From Thermoflexales bacterium (GTDB taxonomy: Bacteria; Chloroflexota; Anaerolineae; J036; Brachytrichaceae), in assembly GCA_019694215.1 (NCBI GenBank), contig JAIBCK010000017.1, forward strand, positions 1 through 45,611: a stretch of 45,611 bases of DNA. Reading direction: 5' to 3'. Position numbers and translations under genes: made by a program. Under the pieces are notes generated by a model. It was not told the DNA's origin, ran no database searches, and saw nothing but the letters and a program-made list of their open reading frames with translations. Shown piece by piece: positions 25,531 through 33,508 of the stretch (the first letter of the stretch is position 1; every line of letters begins with the position of its first letter).

Positions 25531-27732
25531 TTACCCTCGGAAGACGAACAGATAGAAGATCACCAGCACGGCCGTGAGCGCGATGCCGGTGAGCAGGTAG
25601 TTCTGCACCTGCCCGGTCTGAAGCTCGCGCACCCAGTTGCCCGCGCGCTTGAAGGCCGCGCCGGTCAGGTCGGAGACCCCGGTGACAACATACTTGTCAA
25701 AGAGCTTGAAGCCTTCGGCCACGCCACCAGCAATGGTGTAGCCGATCTCCAGCAGCGCGTCGATGATGCCCTTGTCGACGATGACGCTGTAGAAATCAGC
25801 GATCTTCTGTAGCGGATTGATGAAGACCGAGCGATACAGCTCGTCGAAGTACATCCGGTTGTGCAGGAAGGTGAACACCGAGCCCAGCCCCTCGACGGGA
25901 TCGGTCTCGCCGGCCTCGAGCGGCTTGCGGCCATACACCAGCCAGCCCAACCCCAGGCCGGACAGTGCGATGAGCACCGAGACCAGCACCGGGACGGCGT
26001 TGAAGGCGTGGGCGACCTCCTCCTCGACCAGCATCTGGCCAACGAAGTGGTGCAACCAGCCAGCGGCGGAGCCGGCCAGCTGCCCGAACACCGGGAAGTC
26101 CTTCGGGATGTTGATGAAACCGGCGACCCCGGCGAAGAAGGCCAGGATCACCAGCGGCAGCGTCATCGGCCAGGGGTTCTCGGACGCATGCGCCGCAGCT
26201 TCCGAGCGCGGCTTGCCCAGGAAGGTCATCGCGATCTGGCGCATCGTGTAGAAGGCCGTCAACGTCGCCGACACACACAGGATGACGAACACCCAGCTGT
26301 GCAGGCTGCTGCCTTCGAGCAAGCCGGCGTAGGCGCTGGAGAGAATTTCGTCCTTGCTCCAGAAGCCGGCCGTGATGAAGGGGAAGCCGGCCAGGGCCAG
26401 GCCACCCAGCACAAACGTCAGTGTGGTGATCGGCATGCGTTGGGCGAGGCCGCCCATGTTGCGCATGTCCTGCGGGTCGAAGGCGTGTTCGTCGTGGCCG
26501 TGGCTGTCGCCATGGTCGTCATGGCTGCCGTGATCGTCATGGCCGCTGCCATGCCCGGCTGCATGCAGGTGATGGTGGCCGTGCTCGACGCCATGAATGA
26601 CGGAGCCGGAGCCCAGGAAGAGCAGCGCCTTGAAGAAGGCGTGCGTGAGCAGGTGGAAGGCCGCCGCGACATAGGCGCCGATGCCGACCGCAGCCACCAT
26701 GAAGCCGAGCTGCGAAATGGTCGAATAGGCGAGCACACGCTTGATGTCGTATTGCGCGACTGCGATCAACGCGCCCATCAGCGCCGTGATCGCGCCGATC
26801 GCGCCGACGATCTCCAGCCCGACATGACTGCCGAGATGGCCCTTGGTCGCCTCCTCAAAGAGCGGGAAGAAACGCAGCAGCAGGAAGATGCCCGCCGACA
26901 CCATCGTCGCGGCGTGGATCATGGCCGAGACCGGGGTCGGGCCCTCCATCGCATCGGGCAACCACACGTGCAGCGGGAACTGCGCGCTCTTGCCGACCGT
27001 GCCGCCGAAGATCAAGACCGCGATCAGCGTCGCCGCGCTGACGCCCATCCCACCGAGCAGGATGGCTGGCTGTTCGGCCAGGAATTCCAGCACGCCGCGG
27101 TTGACGAGAATGTCGGCGAAGTTGAGCGTCCCGGCCTCGGCGTAGAGATACGCGATGCCAAGCAGCAGCAGCATGTCGCCAACGCGCGTCGTCATGAAGG
27201 CCTTGACAGAAGCCTTGTAGGCCGAAGGTTTGGCGTAGAAGAAGCCGATCAGCGAGTAGGAGCAGAAGCCCATCAGCTCCCAGAACACGAAGAGCATGAG
27301 CAGGTTGTCGGAGACGACCAGCCCGAGCATCGAGCCCGCGAAGAGGCTCAGGTAGCCCATGAAGCGCGTGTAGCGCGGGTCCGCGGCCATGTAGCTGGTG
27401 CTGTAGAGAAAGATCAGCACGCAGGCCAGCGGAACCATGAAGAGGAAGGTGGCACTCAGCGCGTCGACGGCCGCGCCCATGCGCAGGGTCGTGCCGCCCA
27501 CGGGCAGCCATTCGACGTAGCTGCCGACCGGCTTGCGGCCGAGCTCGGGCAGGTTGACCACGCCGGCGACCACCGTCCACGCCGCGATGAGCGAGAGCAC
27601 GACGCCTGCCATCGCGATGCCGGTGGTCAGCGCGCGCGAGCGATTGGCGCCCAGCGCGATGATGGCGAAGGCCAGAATCGGCGGCAGCGGAATCAGCCAG
27701 AGAAGGGTTTGGATGAGTTGGATTGAGATCAT
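25531..27732 (-). CDS. nuoL: NADH-quinone oxidoreductase subunit L with histidine-rich loop
   Basis: The distal proton-pumping subunit, 733 residues, with the long lateral helix and final membrane helix (VLVIFYLFVF) at the C-terminus. Seen: E152 in FVFWELMGFCSYSLIGFF, K248 in GTVGKSAQFPLHVWLPDA, the histidine in SAMIHAATMVSAG and the loop QDMRNMGGL. Between SGSVIHG and QDMRNMG lies an insert (380-417) with 14 histidines and 8 acidic residues, which could bind metal ions. No Shine-Dalgarno is obvious; a stem-loop lies just upstream. Confidence 0.95.
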   Translation of the reverse strand: MISIQLIQTLLWLIPLPPILAFAIIALGANRSRALTTGIAMAGVVLSLIAAWTVVAGVVNLPELGRKPVGSYVEWLPVGGTTLRMGAAVDALSATFLFMVPLACVLIFLYSTSYMAADPRYTRFMGYLSLFAGSMLGLVVSDNLLMLFVFWELMGFCSYSLIGFFYAKPSAYKASVKAFMTTRVGDMLLLLGIAYLYAEAGTLNFADILVNRGVLEFLAEQPAILLGGMGVSAATLIAVLIFGGTVGKSAQFPLHVWLPDAMEGPTPVSAMIHAATMVSAGIFLLLRFFPLFEEATKGHLGSHVGLEIVGAIGAITALMGALIAVAQYDIKRVLAYSTISQLGFMVAAVGIGAYVAAAFHLLTHAFFKALLFLGSGSVIHGVEHGHHHLHAAGHGSGHDDHGSHDDHGDSHGHDEHAFDPQDMRNMGGLAQRMPITTLTFVLGGLALAGFPFITAGFWSKDEILSSAYAGLLEGSSLHSWVFVILCVSATLTAFYTMRQIAMTFLGKPRSEAAAHASENPWPMTLPLVILAFFAGVAGFINIPKDFPVFGQLAGSAAGWLHHFVGQMLVEEEVAHAFNAVPVLVSVLIALSGLGLGWLVYGRKPLEAGETDPVEGLGSVFTFLHNRMYFDELYRSVFINPLQKIADFYSVIVDKGIIDALLEIGYTIAGGVAEGFKLFDKYVVTGVSDLTGAAFKRAGNWVRELQTGQVQNYLLTGIALTAVLVIFYLFVFRG

Positions 27733-27743
27733 GTTCGTGTGAA

Positions 27744-27770
27744 TCGCGGACCGTTGTGCGCGGTCTGCGA
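27744..27770 (-). other. Intercistronic stem-loop between nuoK and nuoL
   Basis: A 10-bp stem with one wobble pair (27744-27753 with 27761-27770) and a 7-base loop, 12 bases before the nuoL ATG. There is no T-tract, so it is more likely an mRNA processing, stability or translation element than a terminator. Confidence 0.45.
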
Positions 27771-27777
27771 TCGCCCG

Positions 27778-28101
27778 CTACATCTTCATCTGATCGAGCT
27801 TCTCCGGGTCCACGCTGCGCAGGTTGCGGTAGACCGAGATGATGAGGGCGAGACCGACGGCAGCCTCGGCCGCGGCGACGATAAAGACAAAGGCGGCAAA
27901 AGCGAGGCCCGCCGACGAGTTCGGCGCGACATAGCGCCAGAATGCGATCAGGTTCAGGTTCACCGCATTGAGCATGAGCTCGACGCCCATGAGCACCGCG
28001 ATGGCATTCTTGCGCGCGAGCGCGCCATACAGGCCAATCACAAACAGCCCGGCCGCGACGACCAGAAAGGGGGCCAGGGGAAGACCGTTTATCGAGTTCA
28101 T
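27778..28101 (-). CDS. nuoK: NADH-quinone oxidoreductase subunit K
   Basis: A 107-residue three-helix subunit linking the quinone site to the pumping modules. The two conserved glutamates are present: E41 in MGVELMLNAVNLN and E79 in VAAAEAAVGLALI. A Shine-Dalgarno GGAG lies eight bases before the ATG. It follows nuoJ by 21 bases. Confidence 0.96.
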   Translation of the reverse strand: MNSINGLPLAPFLVVAAGLFVIGLYGALARKNAIAVLMGVELMLNAVNLNLIAFWRYVAPNSSAGLAFAAFVFIVAAAEAAVGLALIISVYRNLRSVDPEKLDQMKM

Positions 28102-28122
28102 CGTGTTATCTCCGCAACCCGC

Positions 28123-28785
28123 CTAGTGGTGGGCATCGGTCGTTGCAACCGCCTCCGCGGCCGGGGCCGGCGGCACTGCGGCGGCGGCCTCCTCTGCGGC
28201 CATCTCACGCCGCTCCTTGACGATCTCGACCAGCTTGCGCTCGCGCGCCACCCACACCGCGCCGATCATGGCCAGCAGCAGGAGCACGCCTGCGAGCAGG
28301 AAGGCGACCATGTACTGATCCACCAGCGCGCGCCCGAGGCGCTGCAGCGCATCCGGCGAGACCGCCTGCACGGCCATCTTGAACTCCGGCGGTGCGCCAA
28401 AGGCGCGGGCCGGCAGGTTGAGCGGCGCAAAACCGGGGAAGTTGATCTTCCATGGTCCGACCAGGACGACGATGAGGACGAACAGGACGGCCGACGCGGT
28501 GGCGACCGCGCCGGACTGCTCGTTGTTCGGGCGTGCCATCGTCACGCCCCGGGTGAGCATCACGGCGAAGATGATCAGGATCGAAATCGCGCCGATGTAG
28601 ACCAGCACCTGGGCGGCGGCGAAGAAGTTGGCCTCAAGCAAAACGTAGAAACCCGCGACCCCGAAGAAGGCCAGCACGAGCATCAACGCGGCATGGAAGA
28701 CGTTCTTCATCGTGACCACCGCGAGCGCGGCCCCCAGCGTCACGACGGCGAGGATGACAAAGATGACGGTTGAGAAAGTCAGCAT
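28123..28785 (-). CDS. nuoJ: NADH-quinone oxidoreductase subunit J
   Basis: A 220-residue membrane subunit. Helix 3 carries the typical AAQVLVYIGAISILIIFAVML, whose pi-bulge region couples quinone chemistry to pumping. The C-terminal tail (about 185-220) is Ala/Glu/Pro-rich and ends TTDAHH. It starts six bases after nuoH ends; the nuoI gene that usually lies between them is absent. Confidence 0.95.
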   Translation of the reverse strand: MLTFSTVIFVILAVVTLGAALAVVTMKNVFHAALMLVLAFFGVAGFYVLLEANFFAAAQVLVYIGAISILIIFAVMLTRGVTMARPNNEQSGAVATASAVLFVLIVVLVGPWKINFPGFAPLNLPARAFGAPPEFKMAVQAVSPDALQRLGRALVDQYMVAFLLAGVLLLLAMIGAVWVARERKLVEIVKERREMAAEEAAAAVPPAPAAEAVATTDAHH

Positions 28786-28791
28786 GGTCGG

Positions 28792-30069
28792 CTATTTCCC
28801 GGTTTGCGCGGTGGCAAAGGCTTGATTGGCGACGCGATGCTCGGCTGCTTCCTGCGCGATCGCCAGGCGCTCACGGCGCGCGCTGCGGCTTGCCAGGGTC
28901 AGTGCCAGCCCGAGCAGGCCCAGCCCGCTCACCAGCATGATCGCCATGTACACCAGCGGCGACACGACGAAGAGCCCCGGCTGCGCCGGGAACGTCACGA
29001 AGAGCTTGCTCATCACCATCACCACGATGATGTTGATGATGGAGAGCGGGACGAAGAACTTCCAGTTCAGGTTGACGAGTTGGTCGACGCGCACACGCGG
29101 CAGCGTCCCGCGCAGCCACATGAAGATGAAGAAGATCGAGAAGGCCTTGGCCAGGAACCAGACGTAGGGCGGGATGAAGATCGGACCGGCGAAGCCCCCC
29201 AGGAAGAAGGTCGAGAACATGATCGACACGACGGCGGCATTGACATACTCGCCCATCATGAAGAGCGCGAACTTCATCCCGGAGTATTCGACGTGGAAGC
29301 CGGCCACGATTTCGGACTCGGCCTCCATCAGGTCAAACGGGGAGCGCCCGACCTCGGCGATGCCGCTGATCAGGAAGACCAGCGCCGAGACCGGCAGGAA
29401 CAGGATGAAGGGCAGGCCAAAGCCACCCGGCGCATCGGTCTGCTTGGCGATGATGTCGAACAGGCTCATCGAGCCGCTCAGCATGATGACCGGCAGGACG
29501 TTGAGCAGCATCGGCACTTCGTAGCCGACCAGCTGCGCAACGGTGCGGAACGCGCCCAGCAGCGAGTACTTGTTGTTGCTCCCCCATCCGGCCATGAGGA
29601 TGGCGATGGTGCTGCCGGAGCCGATCGCAATATAGAAGAACGCGCCAATGTCCAGGTTGACGCCTGCGACGCGCGGGGCGAAGGGGATGACAGCCAGCGA
29701 GGTCATGGCAAACGCGGCGATCATGATCGGCGCGATGAGATACACCCAGCGGTCGGCGTTGGCCGGCGTGATGTCCTCCTTGGTCAGCATCTTGACGCCG
29801 TCGGCCAGCGGCAGCATCAGCCCGAAGGGGCCGGCCTGGTTTGGCCCGATGCGGTCCTGGATGCGCGCAACGATCTTGCGCTCGAACCAGGTCAGCGCCA
29901 TCATCGTGACCGCGCCGAACGTGATCAGACCGATGGCGGCCAGGATCATCAGCACCAACTCGGTTCCCGGGCCTTTGCCGAGCAGACCGGTGATGAACTT
30001 GCCGATCTCGTCAAAGACGAAGGCCATCAGGTTGTTGATGAATTTGAGTACTTCGAGGATGTTGTCCAT
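28792..30069 (-). CDS. nuoH: NADH-quinone oxidoreductase subunit H
   Basis: The subunit that forms much of the quinone chamber, 425 residues. Conserved stretches: WFERKIVARIQDRIGPNQAG, PLADGVKMLTKEDITP, the acidic loop FDLMEAESEIVAGFHVEYSG and RGTLPRVRVDQL. The N-terminal 45 residues and a charged C-terminal tail make it longer than E. coli NuoH (about 325). It is preceded by a terminator-like hairpin that separates it from nuoA, so it may need its own promoter or read-through; none was clearly seen. Confidence 0.96.
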   Translation of the reverse strand: MDNILEVLKFINNLMAFVFDEIGKFITGLLGKGPGTELVLMILAAIGLITFGAVTMMALTWFERKIVARIQDRIGPNQAGPFGLMLPLADGVKMLTKEDITPANADRWVYLIAPIMIAAFAMTSLAVIPFAPRVAGVNLDIGAFFYIAIGSGSTIAILMAGWGSNNKYSLLGAFRTVAQLVGYEVPMLLNVLPVIMLSGSMSLFDIIAKQTDAPGGFGLPFILFLPVSALVFLISGIAEVGRSPFDLMEAESEIVAGFHVEYSGMKFALFMMGEYVNAAVVSIMFSTFFLGGFAGPIFIPPYVWFLAKAFSIFFIFMWLRGTLPRVRVDQLVNLNWKFFVPLSIINIIVVMVMSKLFVTFPAQPGLFVVSPLVYMAIMLVSGLGLLGLALTLASRSARRERLAIAQEAAEHRVANQAFATAQTGK

Positions 30070-30085
30070 AATCGCACTCGCTCGC

Positions 30086-30124
30086 GCAATAAAACCCCGC
30101 TCCAGCCGGCGGGCCGAGCGGGGT
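30086..30124 (-). terminator. Terminator or attenuator between nuoA and nuoH
   Basis: A perfect 9-bp stem (30094-30102 with 30116-30124) with a GC-rich 13-base loop, followed leftward by TTTATTG after the closing GGGGT. It lies about 60 bases after the nuoA stop and about 25 before the nuoH start. It has the form of an intrinsic terminator inside what should be one operon. Confidence 0.65.
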
Positions 30125-30185
30125 CAAGTTCAGGTCGATGGCTGCGGCCAACACGCACACCGGGCCGCGCGCCCCGAACTGAAAG

Positions 30186-30542
30186 TCAGTCCCACTCCAG
30201 CACGCCCTTTCGCCACGCATACAGCAGCGACGAGAGCAATGTCAGCGCAAACAGGCTGATGACCAGCACCGTCCACGCCGGAAGTTGGTTGAAGGCCAGG
30301 GCGATCGGGAAGAGCAGCACACCGCCCACATCGAACAGAACGAACACCAGGGCAAAGAGGTAGTACTGAACGCGGAACTGGACCCAGGCATCCCCCACGG
30401 TCTCCATGCCGCACTCATACGTTGCTGCTTTGTCCTTGTTGGGCTTTTTGGGGCGCAGGAGGGAGGCCGCTACAAGGGCCGCGCCCATGAGCAGAAATGC
30501 CGCCACCAACAAGACGCCCACGAACGCAAAATCGGTTCTCAT
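30186..30542 (-). CDS. nuoA: NADH-quinone oxidoreductase subunit A
   Basis: A 118-residue three-helix membrane subunit. The conserved TYECGMETVG (C44) and RVQYYLFALVFVLFDV are present. In the second helix family members have FDxE; here it is FDVGG, so the glutamate is replaced by G73 while D71 is kept. The start at MRTDFAFVG is chosen because TATAAT ends only nine bases upstream; the open frame continues further but would include the promoter. First nuo gene; nuoB, C, D and I do not follow. Confidence 0.94.
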   Translation of the reverse strand: MRTDFAFVGVLLVAAFLLMGAALVAASLLRPKKPNKDKAATYECGMETVGDAWVQFRVQYYLFALVFVLFDVGGVLLFPIALAFNQLPAWTVLVISLFALTLLSSLLYAWRKGVLEWD

Positions 30543-30551
30543 GGCGCGCGG

Positions 30552-30557
30552 ATTATA
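30552..30557 (-). promoter_or_regulatory. Consensus -10 of nuoA, implying a leaderless mRNA
   Basis: Perfect TATAAT on the minus strand, nine bases before the nuoA ATG and with no Shine-Dalgarno between. A weak -35 (TATTCA) sits 17 bases further upstream. The usual 6-7 bases from -10 to transcription start would leave almost no leader. Confidence 0.6.
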
Positions 30558-30617
30558 CCGCGATGAAGGCTTGCTGAATAATGCCGAAATCGGCGTCAGA
30601 ATCACCCCGCCGCGGCA

Positions 30618-32042
30618 CTAGGGCAGCGGCGTCTCGGTGTAGGGGAGCGGATCGACGGTCACCCCGCCGACGGCCAGCTCCCAGTGCAGGTGGGGGCCCT
30701 CGCTGCGGCCGGTGTTGCCGCTCAAAGCGATGACGTCGCCGGCATTGACGATCTGCCCCTGCTTTACGTCGACGCGCGAGAGGTGGCAGTACAGCGTGAA
30801 GATGCCGCGCCCGTGGTCGATCACCACGACCTGACCGCGCACCTTGAGCGTCGTCACGGCGGCCACCCGCCCCGCCGCCGCCACGTGCACCGGCGTGCCC
30901 ACCGGGGCGAGCATGTCGGTGCCGCTGTGATAGGTGCGCAGTAGGCCGTCGTTGAAGCTGCGCCGGGCGCCAAAGTAACTGGTGATCTTGCTCACCACCG
31001 GAAGGCGGAAGGTGCCGCTGTAATACGCGTTGGGCGTGAACTGACTGACCAGCGTGTCGATTTCGAAGCGCTCCTCGGCGTTGACCTGCGGATCGAGCAG
31101 CGGGGCCAGGCGGTAGTCGATGGTGATGTTCTCGGAGCCATAGCCGCTCTGGACGACCTGGATGCGCCCGCTCACCTCGGCGGCGGCCCCCGAGGTCGCC
31201 GCGGCCCGCACGCTCACGCCATAGACCCCGGCGTCGGTCAGCGCCGAGACGCCGCTCAAGGCCTCCCAGTAGTCACCACGGCGGACAAAGCGCAGGGGGT
31301 GATCGGCAAAGGTCCCGATCACGGTGTCGAGCGGCTGGCTGGGCAGGACGCGCACGACGACGATGTCGCCGGGAGCCGGTTGGGCGGGGATGACATCGAC
31401 GCGGTCAAAGGGCTGCGGCAGGTTGCTATCGGTCGCGGGTGCGCTGGCCGGCAAGGGGATGCGCAGCAGCTGGTTGACAACCAGACAGGTCGCGCAGGGC
31501 AGGTTGTTGGCCTGGCGCAGCTGATACGGCGAGATGTCGTACCCGGCAGCCAGGCTGGTCACGGTTTCGCCGGGAGCGACGCGGTGCAGGCGGATGCGCG
31601 GCGAAATGCGCGCCGGCAGCCGCACCCGCTGACCGGTCAGCAGCGCATTTGAGCGCGTGAGCAAGTTACGTTTTGCGAGATCGCTGATCGAGAAGCCGGA
31701 TTGCGCGGCCAGGCTGCTCAGGGTCTCGCCGACGCCGACCACGCGCACGAGGGGGTCCCCGCTGGGGACGGCCGTGGGGCGTGGGACGGGCACGGGCGTG
31801 GCGACGATCTCGACTTTGGGCGGGTCGCCCGGCCCCGGCGTGGCTGCGGGCGTGGGCGGCAGCGGCGTCTGCGCATCGAGCGGGCGCGGCAGCGCGGCGA
31901 GGGCGCCCAGCAACAGGCTCAGCGCAATCGCGGCGCGCAGGGGGACGGACAGACGCGTGGCCGTGCCGCGCGCGTCAGCGCGATCACGCTGTGCGCCCGC
32001 CCGGGGGTTGTGTGTGTGCCCAATATCGCTCTCCGTTGACAC
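30618..32042 (-). CDS. LysM and M23 (LytM-type) endopeptidase, exported
   Basis: A 474-residue exported cell-wall protein. A hydrophobic stretch (35-52) follows a 30-residue basic lead. Then come a Pro/Thr linker, two LysM peptidoglycan-binding repeats (about 98-143 and 152-197), a beta-rich middle and an M23 metallopeptidase domain with zinc ligands H372 and D376 (HSGTD) and H451, H453 (PHLHWEL). It would cut peptidoglycan cross-bridges. The start is taken as GTG at 32042, which overlaps the PIG-L gene by 59 bases because no later in-frame start precedes the signal sequence. Last gene of a four-gene envelope operon. Confidence 0.9.
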   Translation of the reverse strand: MSTESDIGHTHNPRAGAQRDRADARGTATRLSVPLRAAIALSLLLGALAALPRPLDAQTPLPPTPAATPGPGDPPKVEIVATPVPVPRPTAVPSGDPLVRVVGVGETLSSLAAQSGFSISDLAKRNLLTRSNALLTGQRVRLPARISPRIRLHRVAPGETVTSLAAGYDISPYQLRQANNLPCATCLVVNQLLRIPLPASAPATDSNLPQPFDRVDVIPAQPAPGDIVVVRVLPSQPLDTVIGTFADHPLRFVRRGDYWEALSGVSALTDAGVYGVSVRAAATSGAAAEVSGRIQVVQSGYGSENITIDYRLAPLLDPQVNAEERFEIDTLVSQFTPNAYYSGTFRLPVVSKITSYFGARRSFNDGLLRTYHSGTDMLAPVGTPVHVAAAGRVAAVTTLKVRGQVVVIDHGRGIFTLYCHLSRVDVKQGQIVNAGDVIALSGNTGRSEGPHLHWELAVGGVTVDPLPYTETPLP

Positions 32043-32769
32043 GCCGCGAATATTCTCCCACAAGCAAACGCATCGCGGCCAGCGCAGCGGCGCGCTCACG
32101 CGCTCTAAACAACGCAAAAAGTTGAGATTCGTACAGCGCAATGGCCCCCACCTTCGCCTCCAGCGCCGCGCGGGTGAGCGCGAAGGGTTGTGCGATCAGA
32201 CCATGGGTCGCTGCGGTGATCTCCTCGGGCGTGGCGCGCGCCACATACGGGAAGTCCTCGTAGTAGCGCAGTTGACGGAGTTCAAAGACGCGCTCCGCTG
32301 CAGCGCGCACGACGACATGGTCGACATGGCCGCCAATCGCCAGCGGGACAAACACCCGCGCCTGCGGGTGCTTCGCATGCAGGTCGCGCAGCGCCGCCTC
32401 GACCGCGCGCGCATGATGGCGCTGATCGTAGGGTTTGATCCGCGCGCCGAGGAATTTGCGCGAGTAGAGCATGCGGCCGGCCGCGTCGCGGCGATACACA
32501 GCATCCAGAAGCGGCAGTTGCAGACAGCAGGCCCCGAGATGGCGGCAGGCCCGCCGATCCTCACGACGCCGCGCCGCGTACGGATTGCCGCTCAGCCGCC
32601 ACTCGTCGTGCACGCGCCGCACGGCGGGGCTGGCCGCGAGATCCGGCGGTGTGTCACCGGCGCAGAGGGTCACAGCGAGCACATCGACGCCCGCGGCGCC
32701 ACGCGCAAAGACGCGCCCCCCGCAGGAGAGCGCGATGTCATCGAGATGCGGCCCGAGATAGAGCTCCAA
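31984..32769 (-). CDS. PIG-L/LmbE-family deacetylase
   Basis: A 261-residue zinc-dependent deacetylase of the LmbE/PIG-L family, which removes acetyl groups from GlcNAc-type substrates. The first metal motif is PHLDDIALSCGG (in place of the usual PHPDDE); the second is GGHVDHVVV near the middle. The start is probably TTG at 32769, five bases after the upstream stop, because family proteins begin just before the first motif. No Shine-Dalgarno is visible there, so the start is uncertain. Between an L,D-transpeptidase and an M23 peptidase, a cell-wall or surface-glycan substrate is plausible. Confidence 0.85.
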   Translation of the reverse strand: MELYLGPHLDDIALSCGGRVFARGAAGVDVLAVTLCAGDTPPDLAASPAVRRVHDEWRLSGNPYAARRREDRRACRHLGACCLQLPLLDAVYRRDAAGRMLYSRKFLGARIKPYDQRHHARAVEAALRDLHAKHPQARVFVPLAIGGHVDHVVVRAAAERVFELRQLRYYEDFPYVARATPEEITAATHGLIAQPFALTRAALEAKVGAIALYESQLFALFRARERAAALAAMRLLVGEYSRRVNGERYWAHTQPPGGRTA

Positions 32770-32774
32770 ACGCG

Positions 32775-33491
32775 TCAGTAGACGATCTGTACGGGCGTGC
32801 CAATCGGCGCCCAGTTGTAGAGCTCGCGGGCTTGATCGGTGGCCATGATCACGCAGCCAAATGACGCGGGCCGACCCAGCAGCCCCGACCACAGCACCTG
32901 CCCGTAGCGGTTGATCGGCAGGGCGTGGATGCCGTTCTCATACGCACCCACGTTATAGATGCCCATCCAGTACGGCATGCGCAGCGCCCACAGGCTGGCC
33001 CAGGCCTCGGGGATTTTGCTCTGAACGCGGAAGTTGCCCGGGCTCGTATCGCGCCCGCGCACACCCGTGGAGATGACATACGTCTTGACCAGCCCGCCGC
33101 CCTGGTAGATCCACATGCGCTGCTGATTGATGCTGATCTTGATGAGCTTGTTCGACGTCGTCGGCGCGGGGGCCGGTGCCGGGCTCGGTGTCGCGCTCGG
33201 GATGACCAGGCGTTGCCCAACGTACAGAAGCCGCAACCCCCGCAATCCATTTGCGGAGGCGATCGCGTCCGCATTGACACCAAAGCGCATGGCCAGGCCA
33301 TACAGGGTGTCGCCGCGCTGGACGATGTAGACAAAGGCCGCCTCGGCACCAAAGAAATCCTGCACAAACGGACCGGCGATCGCGGCCTCGGGACTGGCCG
33401 CCAGAACCTCCCCGGGACCGTTCAGGCCTGCGGCAAAACCGCCTGCAGCCAGGCAAAGGGCCAGGAAGAGGGTGGATAGGACTCGGCGCAT
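32775..33491 (-). CDS. LysM and YkuD-type L,D-transpeptidase
   Basis: A 238-residue exported protein. Signal peptide at 1-32, LysM domain at about 53-98 (YIVQRGDTLYGLAMRFGVN), Pro/Ala linker, and a YkuD catalytic domain (115-238). The catalytic region has IHALP (H189) and ASFGCVIM with nucleophile C213. The usual SHGC-R pattern is SFGC here and the following Arg is Ile. It would form 3-3 peptidoglycan cross-links or attach proteins to the wall. Four bases separate it from the upstream glycosyltransferase stop. Confidence 0.88.
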   Translation of the reverse strand: MRRVLSTLFLALCLAAGGFAAGLNGPGEVLAASPEAAIAGPFVQDFFGAEAAFVYIVQRGDTLYGLAMRFGVNADAIASANGLRGLRLLYVGQRLVIPSATPSPAPAPAPTTSNKLIKISINQQRMWIYQGGGLVKTYVISTGVRGRDTSPGNFRVQSKIPEAWASLWALRMPYWMGIYNVGAYENGIHALPINRYGQVLWSGLLGRPASFGCVIMATDQARELYNWAPIGTPVQIVY

Positions 33492-33508
33492 GGGACTAGT
33501 CTAGTCCC
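33492..33508. repeat. Short perfect palindrome at the GT4 / L,D-transpeptidase junction
   Basis: GGGACTAG T CTAGTCCC: 8-bp arms about one central base, covering the GT4 stop codon and touching the transpeptidase start. In RNA it could form a small hairpin near the start codon. There is no T-tract. It may be a chance result of the overlapping junction. Confidence 0.35.

Noticed and set aside
22672-25812. Rightward open frame of 1046 codons opposite nuoM, nuoM and nuoL
   Set aside because: Antisense shadow of GC-rich genes. The translation is Arg/His/Gln/Asp-rich without any domain, and the minus-strand products are unambiguous complex I subunits.
28804-30363. Rightward open frame of 519 codons opposite nuoH
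   Set aside because: Arg/Gln/His-rich shadow frame; the NuoH reading on the other strand is certain.
30583-30594. Short GCCGAAATCGGC hairpin considered as terminator of the M23 operon
   Set aside because: The stem is only four to five pairs, the T-rich stretch is weak, and it overlaps the nuoA promoter region rather than following the M23 stop leftward.
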